Source: Crossaster papposus (lineage: Eukaryota > Echinodermata > Asteroidea > Velatida > Solasteridae). Taken from it: a DNA stretch of 64,000 nt. The stretch lies in contig JBAIAA010000704.1 of NCBI GenBank assembly GCA_037893245.1, forward strand, positions 806,001 to 870,000, written 5' to 3'. The position numbers and the translations under genes were made by a program. Under the pieces are notes generated by a model that was given only the letters and a program-made list of their open reading frames with translations, had not been told where the DNA came from and made no database searches. Shown one piece after another: positions 12,701 through 21,620 of this stretch; within the stretch, counting starts at the first letter, position 1; every line of letters begins with the position of its first letter.

Positions 12701-12894
12701 TCATGTTTGTGTTATAGAGTGTATTGTACATAGTGGTCTAACCATGTAGTTAAGGTCTAAAACACCTGCTTAATAATTGAATTACGCATAGTTTCACGTT
12801 ACTTGTTTTGTCTCTGTAGACGTACATGCGACTGCTACCGAAAGCTGACAACTACATGTACTTGATGATTCGCCCCGAGCTGGATGACAACTGA
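2664..12894 (+). CDS. Gene 1: TIE-like receptor tyrosine kinase, kinase intact, ectodomain frameshifted
   Basis: Spliced model of 22 exons with GT-AG borders. Predicted single-pass plasma-membrane receptor that binds an extracellular ligand and phosphorylates tyrosines in the cytoplasm. Order: signal peptide, Ig1, Ig2, four tandem EGF exons, three more EGF exons, Ig3, FN3, TM, juxtamembrane region, kinase, stop at 12892. The kinase keeps GKGHFGEV, the AIK lysine, HRDLAARN and [12 protein letters not shown], close to the TIE family. A better Kozak ATG lies in frame at 2730, immediately before the hydrophobic signal sequence, and may be the true start. Two one-base frame disruptions (near 3343 in Ig1 and 9490-9515 in FN3) would truncate the product. 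They are either real pseudogenisation or sequence error. The acceptor of EGF exon 9 is also poor. Mapped by phase and by alignment to genes 2 and 3. Confidence 0.82.
3154..3475 (+). pseudogene. Gene 1 Ig1 exon with one-base insertion
   Basis: The exon aligns base for base with 22113-22433 and 44869-45189, both 321 bp and open. Here it is 322 bp because GGTAGTATTGG has an extra T compared with GGTAGTATGG in gene 2. Translation then ends at TAA 3390-3392 before the second Ig cysteine segment (FYCEGSNRG). A further partial copy of the exon's 3' half follows at about 3500-3590. Confidence 0.75.
4779..5080. mobile_element. MITE with GGTAGGATACACC termini
   Basis: Inverted termini GGTAGGATACACC (from 4781) and GGTGTATCCTACC (to about 5078) are flanked on both sides by TTTAA, a likely target duplication. 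The interior includes a 22-base G run (about 4843-4864) and a segment shared with 22660-22993, 27602-27963, 28230-28431 and 46000-46280. No transposase is present. The long antisense open frame here is incidental. Confidence 0.7.
5598..6170 (+). repeat. Gene 1 EGF exon array: one founder exon plus three 146-bp units
   Basis: A 135-bp EGF exon (5598-5732) is followed by 99-bp exons at 5780, 5926 and 6072, spaced exactly 146 bp. Each 99-bp exon encodes a six-cysteine EGF module ([11 protein letters not shown] ... [12 protein letters not shown]) and is followed by a 47-bp intron starting GTAAGCTCATTGCTTGA and ending CCTGTCAG. Exons are phase 1-1. Reading through an intron meets TGA after six codons, so splicing is required. 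A decayed fifth unit merges into the acceptor region of the exon at 6269. Confidence 0.9.
6643..6671 (+). repeat. Poly-G tract
   Basis: A near-pure G run of about 27 bases, broken by one A, lies in the intron after EGF exon 8. Similar G or C runs occur at 4843-4864, 33684-33700 and 50608-50653. They are likely unstable and may be length-uncertain in the assembly. Confidence 0.8.
6914..6984. repeat. Short palindrome between 10-bp direct repeats
   Basis: AGTCTTGATCCAAGAC (6925-6940) and GTCTTGGATCAAGACT (6959-6974) are perfect 16-bp inverted repeats with an 18-base loop. The direct repeat AGTATGGCGA flanks the structure at 6914-6923 and 6975-6984. This may be a tiny foldback insertion with a 10-bp target duplication. 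It lies in a gene 1 intron. Confidence 0.6.
9967..10142 (+). CDS. Gene 1 transmembrane exon
   Basis: A 176-bp exon (phase 1 in, phase 0 out) encodes a Thr/Pro-rich lead, then a strongly hydrophobic Val/Ile helix ([20 protein letters not shown]) and a basic cytosolic stop-transfer segment (HHQKSRK), ending before GTAGGTGC. The corresponding exons are 30403-30536 in gene 2 and 51308-51483 in gene 3. The gene 3 exon is nearly identical to this one. Confidence 0.88.
10365..12894 (+). CDS. Gene 1 juxtamembrane and tyrosine kinase exons 14-22
   Basis: Exons: 10365-10659 (juxtamembrane plus glycine loop GKGHFGEV and AIK lysine), 10819-10929 (alpha-C region), 11045-11211 (hinge and alpha-[12 protein letters not shown]), 11501-11614 (HRDLAARN and DFG, GAC at 11567-11569), 11767-11837 (activation loop and P+1, [13 protein letters not shown]), 11947-11987 ([10 protein letters not shown]), 12162-12258, 12524-12629, 12820-12894 (stop TGA). 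Phases are consistent throughout. The juxtamembrane exon carries SDYERV, SYEVV and TYDDV, candidate SH2 docking tyrosines. The acceptor of exon 10819 (AATAAG) is weak. Catalytic residues look complete, so this is the only copy predicted to be an active kinase. Confidence 0.88.
11268..11460 (+). repeat. SINE remnant in the kinase intron
   Basis: The segment contains GTTCGAATCCCGC (B-box-like) and CCGTGGGTTTTCCC, and matches a fuller copy at 28738-29012. The same remnant sits at the equivalent intron of gene 2 (31880-32090) and, with an internal deletion, gene 3 (52770-52930), so it inserted before the three genes separated. Confidence 0.7.
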
Positions 12895-13422
12895 ACGGAC
12901 AGACAAAAAGAGCATCGATGCTGCTTAAACAAAACTGCTCTTTGCGGTATTGCATTTAATCTGAACAGTTTGTGTAAAAGAAAATAACCAGGACAGATCT
13001 AATTTTGCATAGGATTGTATTTTGTCCCAAAAGGAAGTCAAGGGACAGAATTATGTTAAAATATTTACTCGTATATAAACAAATATGCGCAGATGTTTAT
13101 ATTAAGAAAATGTTTACAGTAATTATGTCATTGCATTTTATATTGCTATATGACACGAAAATATTTAAGACTTTTACGCTATTATATTGTTTTAATTATA
13201 CCGGTTAAAAAATAGGAGGGACAAAAATTGTATAAATGTATACACAGCTTAATACAATTATAGCGGCATGTCTATCAATTTCTGCTTTGTGTTGTGTAAT
13301 TGTTTGTGTCGTAATGTTTTATATACATGTATTTTGTGGTACTATAGTAGCGCTTGTAATTATAATAATCGCATTGCTTTGTTTAATCATGCTTTAATAT
13401 ATCTTAACGTTTAAATTTTTAA
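12895..13422 (+). other. Gene 1 3' UTR and flank
   Basis: A/T-rich sequence homologous to 33502-34180 and 54399-54922 follows the stop codon. No clear AATAAA is seen. The flank is cut precisely at 13422 by the Ngaro-like element and resumes at 19927. Confidence 0.6.
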
Positions 13423-13515
13423 TTCTCCACTAAACCAACGAATATACCCAATATATTATTAATTAAATAATTCTACACAAAAACAGTTTGGCATTGTGTT
13501 GGTCTTATTTCGCAC
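13423..13515 (-). repeat. Ngaro-like element repeat B2 (outer end)
   Basis: This 93-bp segment begins TTCTCCACTAAACCAACG and matches B1 at 14044-14136 with few differences. The two diverge right after GGTCTTATTTCG. Confidence 0.88.
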
Positions 13516-13899
13516 CAAAAATCCGTTACAATTTTATAACATAAAATAAGGATATACGTCTTACAATTAACACAGAAAATATCGGCTGATTCGTATATTC
13601 AACAACTTGATATTTGCGTATTTCTGGAATTTATAAACATTATTATCCGTTAAATAATGACTTTACAGTATTCCAAATGTTCTTCCCTTCAAATTTAAAT
13701 TTGAATATAATAAACCTCGAGATAACTGGAGAACCAACCGTGATAGTAGCCGGCTACGAAAACTCGAAACTCATTGAGAAAATTGAGAACGTAGGATGGG
13801 CCCAAGCTTACTATCTCCTGCCAACCAGATGATTGGATTCTCCTGATTACGGACTATACACATAATCTCGCGGTTAATATAGGTATTAATGTTATACAA

Positions 13900-14043
13900 T
13901 AATAAATTAGCACGTCTGTTCAATGGTGCGAGCCAACGTGAAGTGACGCTCACGCCACACCCCATTACCCTATTCTTGTACATACCGTGGAGAAACCAAA
14001 TATATGCTAATTCACCGGGGGAGCTCAACCGTATTATTGTTGT
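13900..14043 (-). repeat. Ngaro-like element repeat A2
   Basis: It matches A1 (19784-19926) almost base for base from TAATAAATTAGCACG to TTGTTGT. It abuts B1 directly at 14043/14044. Confidence 0.88.
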
Positions 14044-14136
14044 TTCTCCACTAAACCAAAGAATATACCCAATATATTATTAATTAAATAATTCTACACA
14101 AAAACAGTTTGGCATTGTGTTGGTCTTATTTCGGAC
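14044..14136 (-). repeat. Ngaro-like element repeat B1
   Basis: Direct copy of B2. It lies between the end of the recombinase frame (14181) and A2. Confidence 0.88.
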
Positions 14137-14180
14137 CATTATGCAGATACATGCACAATCTGAGTTTAAAGTCAGGGAAA

Positions 14181-14868
14181 CTACAATCCCAACGATTGGG
14201 AAACTGAAAGAAGCTTCGAAAAGTCTTCTTTCACATAGCCATCTTTGGCCGACTCTGATTTCCACCTGCCATGTCTTTTAAACAATCTGTCTGCTATTCC
14301 AGCTCTGGCAGCCTCGGTGGCTCCCCCTGAACGCAAACTGTGAACACATTTATTGGAAACATCGCCACCTATTGGCTTAAGTGCATCCATGATAACCTCA
14401 CGTACTCTAGAATAAGACATTGGTTGGTTCACACTTCTTAACTTGTAGCCTTGCTTTGTAGCAGTTAAACTTCTAAATAAATATGCATTTTCACCAGGGA
14501 GTTGTACCAGTTCAAGATATTTTTCTAACATCCTAACAGGACAGGCTTTAGAAGAAATCTTCGCTACGATTTAATACATGGTTACCATTTCTATAAATAT
14601 CCGTTTTACTTGAAGGGATAAACATTGACACATGTGACTGATTAAATATTAAATGGCCTCTCTTAATGTGTGCAAGTTCATTAAAACAAAGAAAACCTGC
14701 AAAGGCAAGTAAGCACATTGTCACAGTTCTTATGGCTAAGAGATTTTTAACCGACAAATCTGCACAGTGATATTCGTACATTTTAACTAGAATGTCAGCT
14801 GAGATTGGCTCTTTTTTGGAGACTGGAGTTGCTAGTATTCGTTTGAGACCTTCGACAGCTTGTTTCAC
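14181..14868 (-). pseudogene. Tyrosine recombinase, catalytic part (two fragments)
   Basis: Two minus-strand frames (14868-14548 and 14531-14181) encode the recombinase core. The C-terminal fragment has the signature HSLRSGGATEAARAG followed by KRHGRWKS and GYV, carrying the Arg, His and Tyr expected of DIRS/Ngaro recombinases that integrate the circular DNA intermediate. A frameshift separates the two parts near 14540, and the N-terminal part is displaced to 16753-17133 by the foldback element. Confidence 0.88.
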
Positions 14869-15268
14869 TTATACCCCAGTCACAATTAAAGCGGAGCCCG
14901 GGCGGCGTGTGCGATTTCTAGGCATCGGCCGGCGTGTAGAGGTCGGCGAAAGATCGTGCGATATGGCGGTCACAGTCACAATTAAAAGTGCCCCGTACGC
15001 TGCCATGACGGGGCCCGGGGGGTCGCCGACCAGCGATCGGCCGACTTTCTTGGAAATGGGGTCGAATTATTGGCCCGTTTATCGGCCGGTGTCCGGCAGG
15101 CACTCGTCCGGTGCCCTGCTAATGTCCTTACGATACCCCTGCGGTATCCGGCAGGGTGCCAACCAATTCGTACAGGTCGTACGGCGGCCGGACGGGCATC
15201 TGTAGTGTGCCTGTCGAGTGGCCAGCGATCAACGGCCGGCGGCAGAAGCTCTCCTCTGACCTTCTTAA

Positions 15269-16086
15269 TGGCCCTGTCACACTAGAACGTTTTAGGCCAA
15301 CGCGTGAGTAGCGCGTTAAAAATAGTTGATATGCTGGCAAACGCTGAACTTCCACAGAAAAAGTCAAGTTGAACCGTGATTTCAGCGTGTCCATAACGCG
15401 TTAATAACGGGTTCATAGCGTTCGCCAGCGCGTGAATAACGCGTTAGTAACGCGCTCGACGACTGATGAACGACTGCCCAGCGCGTGAGTAGCGCGGTCC
15501 AACGCGCGCCAGCGTACGGCAACGAACACATGATTAGTTGTACAAAAATATGACGCGCTACTACAGTAATGGCCCTGTCACACCAGAACGTTTTAGGCCA
15601 ACGTGTTGAAATTTCGGCAACACGCGGGTAAACGCTGACCAACGCTAGGCCAGCGTTCGCAACGCGCTGAGCGCGTTACCCACACGCTGGAACACGCTGT
15701 CACACGCTGAGACAAAAATACGTTTTTCAACATACCTTGAGCGTTTGCCAGCGTGTGACTGCACACGCTAGCGGCGCGCAAGAAGGCCGTTACTTACGCG
15801 TCGAACGCGCTAGACGATCGTTACCAACCCACTACTCTCACGCTGGCGACCCGCTGTCGTATTTTTTATATAAATCAGTGATGCGTTCATTACACGCTGA
15901 GCGCGTTCCTCACACGCTACTTACGCGCCGGCATACGCTATGAACCCGTTATCAACCTGTATGAACACGCTGAAATCACGGTTCCACTTGACTTTTTCTG
16001 TGAAAGTTCAGCAATTGCCAGCGTATCAACTATTTTTAACGCGCTACTCATGCATTGGCCTAAAACGTCCTGGTGTGGCAGGGCCA
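15269..16086. mobile_element. Inverted-arm element X (PIF/Harbinger-like, TAA duplication)
   Basis: Termini TGGCCCTGTCACAC and GTGTGGCAGGGCCA are flanked by TAA (15266-15268 and 16087-16089). Arms of about 130 bp are inverted copies of each other. The interior is packed with GCGTGTGAGTAACGCG-like short repeats. No coding region. Confidence 0.72.
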
Positions 16087-16395
16087 TAACCAGCGTGTCG
16101 CAAGCGTACGCCGGCGTACGCCAGCGTGTGAGTAGCGGGTTGATAACGATCGCCTAGCGTGTTCGACGCGTGAGTAACGAATCTAAAACGCGCCGCCAGC
16201 GTGTGCAGTCACACGCTGGCAAACGCTGGAAATTGTAGCTATTTTGAAGAAAAAAAAATTCCTCAGCGTATGACAGCGTGTCCCAGCGTGTGAGTAACGC
16301 GCTCATCGTGTTGCTAACGCTGGCCTAGCGTTGGTTAGCGTTTGCCAGCGTGTTGCCAAAATTACAACACGCTACTCACGCGTTGGCCTAAAATG
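15570..16395. mobile_element. Inverted-arm element Y, interlocked with X
   Basis: A left arm starting TGGCCCTGTCACACC after TAA (15567-15569) has its inverted partner at about 16190-16395, beyond the right end of X. The right terminus stops at GGCCTAAAATG and lacks the final TGACAGGGCCA, so it is truncated. Arms of X and Y therefore alternate X-Y-X-Y rather than nest. Confidence 0.55.
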
Positions 16396-16752
16396 TAGTA
16401 CTTGCACTATGAAACTTGTGTGATAAACTGTGTGTAGATGTAGATGAGCCGCTTTTTTTACCCTGCGAGCCCCGGCCGATGCATGACCGATTTCAGGCTG
16501 GGCGCCGGCAGGGCGCCGTCTGGCCCCCGGCCGATTTCCGGCCAGGCACCGCCAAGTCGGCCGGACGCCTGGCGGGACCCGGCCGGCGTGTGGGCGGCGC
16601 CTGGCCGATATATTGATTGTCTGGGTTGTCCAAAATTTGGCTCGGCGCCCGCCCGACGTGTGCGATGCCCTGCCGGACATCAGCTAGGCATCGACCGATT
16701 TATTGGCGATCAGTTTGCGATGCGAAACGCCGCACCAGGTTTTAAGTCCGAG

Positions 16753-17133
16753 TTAAAAGTAACTCGATGCCCGCCCGATGCCAAAAAATGAACCGGCAGC
16801 CGCAAGAAGTCCCGTGGGGCCCCGGCCGAAAATGCCTAGAAATCCGCCGCAAACTAATCGCAAACCCATCGCAAGCCAATTGTGACTGGGGTATAAAGGT
16901 GAGGAGCATGGATCAGAGAAACCTGCCAGCTTATGTGCCCAAGCAATAGCCGAACAAGCTTTAGCTATGGGTGCCGGTGTATTAGCTGTATGGCTAATAT
17001 GAATGAGATACAATGATACGAAATAGGGCTTAGCTGGTAATTCTGATTTTCCATATTTTCCAGCCCATGTACACCAACTAATAAAGGCGCCTCCGTATTG
17101 CTTTGCGGTAGAGTCTGCTCTACAGCACATCAC
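16753..17133 (-). pseudogene. Tyrosine recombinase, N-terminal SAM-like part
   Basis: The minus-strand frame has CRADSTAKQYGGAFISWC and SELPAKPYFVSLYLIH, matching the N-terminal core-binding domain of DIRS/Ngaro recombinases (S..TxxxY...W..W, then PA....V..YL). It is separated from its catalytic half by 2 kb of foldback DNA. The frame beyond about 16892 towards lower coordinates is element sequence. Confidence 0.75.
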
Positions 17134-17371
17134 GACCTCTGGTAACTCCGATGCTAGCTCCCTCAGGTATCCATGTTGCTCCCTCTCATGTCCCTTGTCT
17201 GACTATATTCCTCTTTGGAAAATTAGCTGTAAAATAAATGTACATGTAATATTACAAATATTTAAGCTACATTTTGTTCATTCATTTATGATTCAAAGCT
17301 ACCATAAGCTCAATTCCTACTGTAGGAACTTGTTCTTGTCGGACACTGGTTAGGCATATCTTACTGCCTTG

Positions 17372-18413
17372 TCAAAACTGCAATCTGATTGCAAGTATAG
17401 GACTCCTGGCTATTTGATTAACGAACTGTTCGTTATCACCCCTGCCACTTAAAAACATGTCAGGAAAATACGGGATTTCCTGAACCTCTGTAACTCCTAC
17501 TATCGGAGTTTGTCCATCTGGGAACAGAATTGGCCAAAACGGGGCTGAATACCACTGTGGGCAAATTAGGGTTTCTGAAGCATTATTGTGCATCATATGA
17601 AAAAGTACTCTTGGAATAAGATGGACTGGAGGAACTATCCAGTTATTTTCATTTGACCAGTCGAGTGTAAATGCATCTATGCTTTCACACCCCGGATTCC
17701 AGAATCTTGAGTTATATCTCGGGAGCTTAGTGTTAAAATAAGTGGCAAATCTGTCAATGGTATGGGGTCCCCACATTTGTTCACATTGATTGAAAATTAT
17801 ATCCGAGACGGCCCAATCATCAGTATCTACAATTCTACTGATATAATCTGCCCTTTCATTCTTTGTTCTAGGGACCCACTCCACCTCAAGGGAGATGTTG
17901 TGTCTGACACAAATGCTGAAAATATCAACAGCAATCTTTTGCAATTCTTCCTTCATAGTGCCACTCGTAATTATGATGGCTACTGCTTAGTTGTCTGTGA
18001 ACCATTTCACCCTGTGTTCGGCAAGTTTATCTACATACGACAACAAGGTCATTTCTACAGCCTTGAGTTCTCTTCATGTGGAACTCTTGATTTTCTCAAT
18101 ATGGTCCCACTGACCATGTGCGCATTCGCACGCTACATCTACAATACACCCACCATATCCTGAACTACTTGCATACTATTCTAGAAGCTGTGGGTTTTGG
18201 TTCAATGCTCTCAAAATTTAACATACGAATGTTTTCGAACCAGAAGTTTAATTCACTCATAGCCTGCCTAGACAAAGCAACAGAAGAATCCCAACTTGTT
18301 CTCGATTCTATGCACGCATGCATCGCCTTGGTCATAAGCCTTGCTATATTTCCTACTGCTAGACTTGTAGATACTATCTTACCTACGACGCTCGCCAGAG
18401 GTCTTACCTTCAT
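17372..18413 (-). pseudogene. RT connection and RNase H region of the Ngaro-like element
   Basis: The 18413-18165 frame (LNFWFENI) resembles the RT thumb/connection of DIRS-like Pol, and the 17956-17372 frame carries VEWVPRTKNERADYISRI, the RNase H C-terminal segment, followed by the FATYFNTKLPRYNSRFWNPG stretch typical of DIRS-like Pol. The frames are offset, so at least one frameshift lies between them. Confidence 0.8.
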
Positions 18414-18523
18414 AGTACCATGTCCACCCTTGTTCTGAATAATTCCTGAAATACCTTGATATATATCAATGATTCTTCTTTGTGGTACACTAAAGGAACC
18501 TGCGTTTAAATCTATGTCATAAC

Positions 18524-19202
18524 CTACTCTAGTGTTTTAGATGGCTCCCACTTGGACTTTTGGACATTCGGCACAAACCCAGCGGCAATAAGATCTGCCC
18601 TAATGCTGTCACTAGCTGATTTTGCTTCTGCAAACTTGTTTCCGTAGCCTAAGCCATCATTCAAATACACTACAATATCTTTGCCTTCACTCCTCCATTT
18701 CTTCACCAATGGTCTAACAACTTTTGTAAAGATGTACGGAGCGGGGCTTAGACCAAATGGAAGGCATTTAAATCTAAAGTATGTTATCTTACCGTCTAAA
18801 TTCCAAGCGAACCCTAGGAATTTCCTATGACTGTGGTGTATTTCTACACTGGTGATAGCCCGATTTAAGGTCGAACTTGAACATGAAACCACCTTTCCTG
18901 AGGAAATTTCATGCGGTGCGAATATCCTCGTATTTCACCGAGGTCTTTCGAATGAATTTGTTCAGCAACCGTAGATCTAGGATAAGACGTTTTTTCCCAT
19001 TTTGCTGAACAGAAACCGTAAGAGCTGGGTTAGTGAAATTTGGTTGTACGGAGCAAAGTTCAATTGATCCCACTTCTAATAACTCTGATATAGCCTCTGA
19101 TACAAATGTGTGATGCGACATAGCAGACATGTTGTTCTTAAAAAACTGCACCAGAGGCAAATCGTAAAAGGGGATTGTAAAACCATAAACAATTGTCTCC
19201 AT
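18524..19202 (-). pseudogene. Reverse transcriptase of the Ngaro-like element
   Basis: The minus frame 19202-18909 has the RT N-terminal part (PALTVSVQQNGKKRLILDLR), then a TGA and a frameshift, then 18892-18524 with FRFKCLPFGLSPAPYIFTKV and the catalytic box as YLNDGLG, where the family has YLDD. The Asp to Asn change plus the breaks predict an inactive enzyme. Confidence 0.87.
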
Positions 19203-19416
19203 TATAAAACTAGGGGTTCCTATTTGGCGCCAAAAAGACGCGTGGCTCTTCCATCTGCCTGATACTTTGATTGGCTGATTACCTTGATTTTTCTAATAAT
19301 CTGTAAGGTCTTTGTCACATTGTATGTGTACATAGGGACTTCCAAAATTACACTGGTTTTCATTCAATTTTTGTATAGGTAGACCTATGTCGTACTTAAC
19401 TTTCGGCTTAATTACA

Positions 19417-19690
19417 TTAGTGGCCTGCTGGAGCTTGCTTGGTTGTGCTGGTGCTCTGGAACTGCTGTTGTCTTGCTTGACAGCTTTCTTTCCAATGGCC
19501 AAACTTCCCACAGAAGAAACAGCTTCCTCTGCCCAGGTCATCGATGGACTGATTAAACTCGAATTGACGTCCAGTATTCCCTTCTCTTTTCCGCTTCCAG
19601 CGACTGAGTAAACGAGTTCTGCAACTCTGTGTGACTCTGTCTGAATGTTTTTAAGATTTCTTCAATATCTTCCTTGGTAGCGGCCGTCAT
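19417..19690 (-). pseudogene. Gag-like ORF with CCHC zinc knuckle
   Basis: A start at 19690 gives MTAATKEDIEEILKTF, a coiled segment. After a frame change near 19580 the sequence reads CFFCGKFGHWKESC (about 19478-19520), a CX2CX4HX4C zinc knuckle expected of a nucleic-acid-binding Gag protein, ending at 19417. It is the first coding region after repeat A1. Confidence 0.7.
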
Positions 19691-19783
19691 GGTACAAGTA
19701 GTAGCAGTAGTACATGAAATGTATATCGGTTAACAGTGTAATAGCATACATGTACATGTACAGTGTGCATGTAGTAATGGAGG

Positions 19784-19926
19784 TAATAAATTAGCACGTC
19801 TGTTCAATGGTGCGAGCCAACGTGAAGTGACGCTCACGCCACACCCCATTACCCTATTCTTGTACATACCGTGGAGAAACCAAATATGCTAATTCACCGG
19901 GGGAGCTCAACCGCATATATTGTTGT
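19784..19926 (-). repeat. Ngaro-like element repeat A1 (outer end)
   Basis: 143 bp matching A2 at 13900-14043. Its outer end TTGTTGT abuts the restored flank CTTTAGTC. Confidence 0.88.
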
Positions 19927-21620
19927 CTTTAGTCATAATCATTTTTACACGAGTGTTAGTTTCAAGATTCTGTTAATTGAATTCTGCTACGAAAGGTCAG
20001 ACTATTTCATTGCTTTGTTGTTTGAGTTTTATGGTTTTAAAGGTTTTGTATCTGTCTTAATAGAAAAATTAGAAATCATTTAGTCCGTCAGACTATTGGG
20101 CTTCTTTGTAGTGTTTAGTAGGGTTCGGGTCGGCGTGCCGATGCCAATAAGCCACTCCTCGGCCAGCCACCGGTGGTTCGCCGGTGGCTAGCAGTCTGGG
20201 CAGTGTGCTGATGAATCTACCTTTTAAGACACGCCGGTTTGTAGAAAGTTTACCTGATAGTCAAAGTAGCCGATTGGTTAATAGGTTCGCTAGCTACAGT
20301 TTTGAGCCAGGGTTTGAATCCTCAGAAACTATAGATGTAAATTATGGTTGTATCGTAGAGTATACACGTAAATGAATATACGAAGAAAACAAAACAAGAA
20401 CGCCGGCCGATAGGTGTTACAAAACTCAACCACTTTAGTTCAATTACCTGACCCTTTATATAGGGGAAAGATAAATCATGTGCGTAAGGATACAAGTAAG
20501 TAATCCCAATAAAATAGTCCCAACAATTAACATATAAATAGATATCACAATTATATACTTTTGAATGAAAACAAGTTTTCGTCATTCTTTTTTTTCTCCA
20601 ATGGTGCCATTATGCTCTACGTGTAAAGATTGATATTGAAGTTACTATTATGCTTTGCGGGTATTTGGGATGATCGTCTTTGGTTTTTTTAAATATTTGT
20701 TACAATTAGCAAACAAATGTTTACTCATAGGCCCTACCTCTGTAACAACATTTTTTTAAACAAAATTATATTTAAATTTACTTTGGAAAAAAGTGAAATC
20801 TATTTTAATCTTATTAATAATCTGTCCAAAATTGGACGAATTTATCGGCATCCCGTGAACGAATGTTCTATCATAATTATCGTGGCCCGATGAGTTCAAG
20901 TCATCCGTTGTCCGAAATTTGCAACAGGGGAATCTTTCAAAAGTATTTTGTCATATTTCAGTGTGTAAACAACGAGTTACTCGTAATATGTTTGTAGAGG
21001 AAGGCAAGCAACGTACATGTATAAGGTCACCGGTGAAGAATACGCTTTGTGTTTGATCGGAAAAGGTTTAGCAAACAAATTAGCTAAAACTGTCTAAATA
21101 GGCCCATGTACTGATGGTGTCACACTTTGTTTACTTGCATGCTTTTCTATGGGGCTACGAAACCATCATCCTCACCAGGCTGCCATAAATACACAGAGGT
21201 TATTGAACCATAGAGAGTTTGCCTTCCTCAATGGTTGAACCTATAAAACTCGTCACTTTGAAACTTGACGTATGGCTTATATCAATGCCATGCACAACGA
21301 AATGTTCTAGCATTACGGGCTGTGGATTGCAGTCACATGGCTTGCCTTTACCTTGCCCTTCCGCGTCACAATAGAGGCAGTCACGCATTAGTGACCAACG
21401 AGTGAATTTCTCGTCTAGTCATGGAATAGCAACCAGCGCATTAACTTTGAACTTTCGAGTTGCAGTGTTGTTGAGACTTACCATTTCCGTTTTTATAGAT
21501 AAAAAACAAACTTTAAAAATTCTTTTTCTCTGGTTATTTGCGAAAGTCGCGCCAGCTAGTAACTAGGAATAAGTTGAAAGATTTAGTAAAATATCACACG
21601 AAAGGGAACAACGTAATAAC
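19927..21620 (+). repeat. Upstream block 2
   Basis: Continuation of the gene 1 3' flank and the paralogous 5' flank of gene 2, without the hAT MITE present in block 1. The minus strand (21388-21200) holds an open copy of the conserved antisense frame described at 62550-62918. Confidence 0.8.

Larger units (their letters stand above)
14874..16891. mobile_element. Nested foldback element in the recombinase gene
   Basis: Inverted termini CCCCAGTCACAATT and AATTGTGACTGGGG are flanked by TATA on both sides (14870-14873, 16892-16895). The recombinase frame breaks exactly here: its N-terminal part continues beyond the right end. The outer 350-500 bp at each end are GC-rich with repeated CCGGCCGAT-like motifs in inverse orientation. 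The centre holds two further inverted-arm elements (15269-16086 and 15570-16395). Confidence 0.8.
13423..19926 (-). mobile_element. Ngaro-like tyrosine-recombinase retrotransposon with split direct repeats
   Basis: Reading the minus strand: A1 (19926-19784), Gag-like region, RT, RNase H, tyrosine recombinase, B1 (14136-14044), A2 (14043-13900), a 384-bp spacer, B2 (13515-13423). This A1-ORFs-B1-A2-B2 order is the hallmark of the Ngaro group. The ends are exact: paralogous flanks at about 361-400 and 54896-54935 read straight from TTTTTAA to CTTTAGTC, and the element sits between them with no target duplication, as expected for recombinase-mediated integration. The A2/B1 junction reproduces the two outer ends joined. 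All open frames are broken, and a 2-kb foldback element splits the recombinase, so it is dead. Confidence 0.9.
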
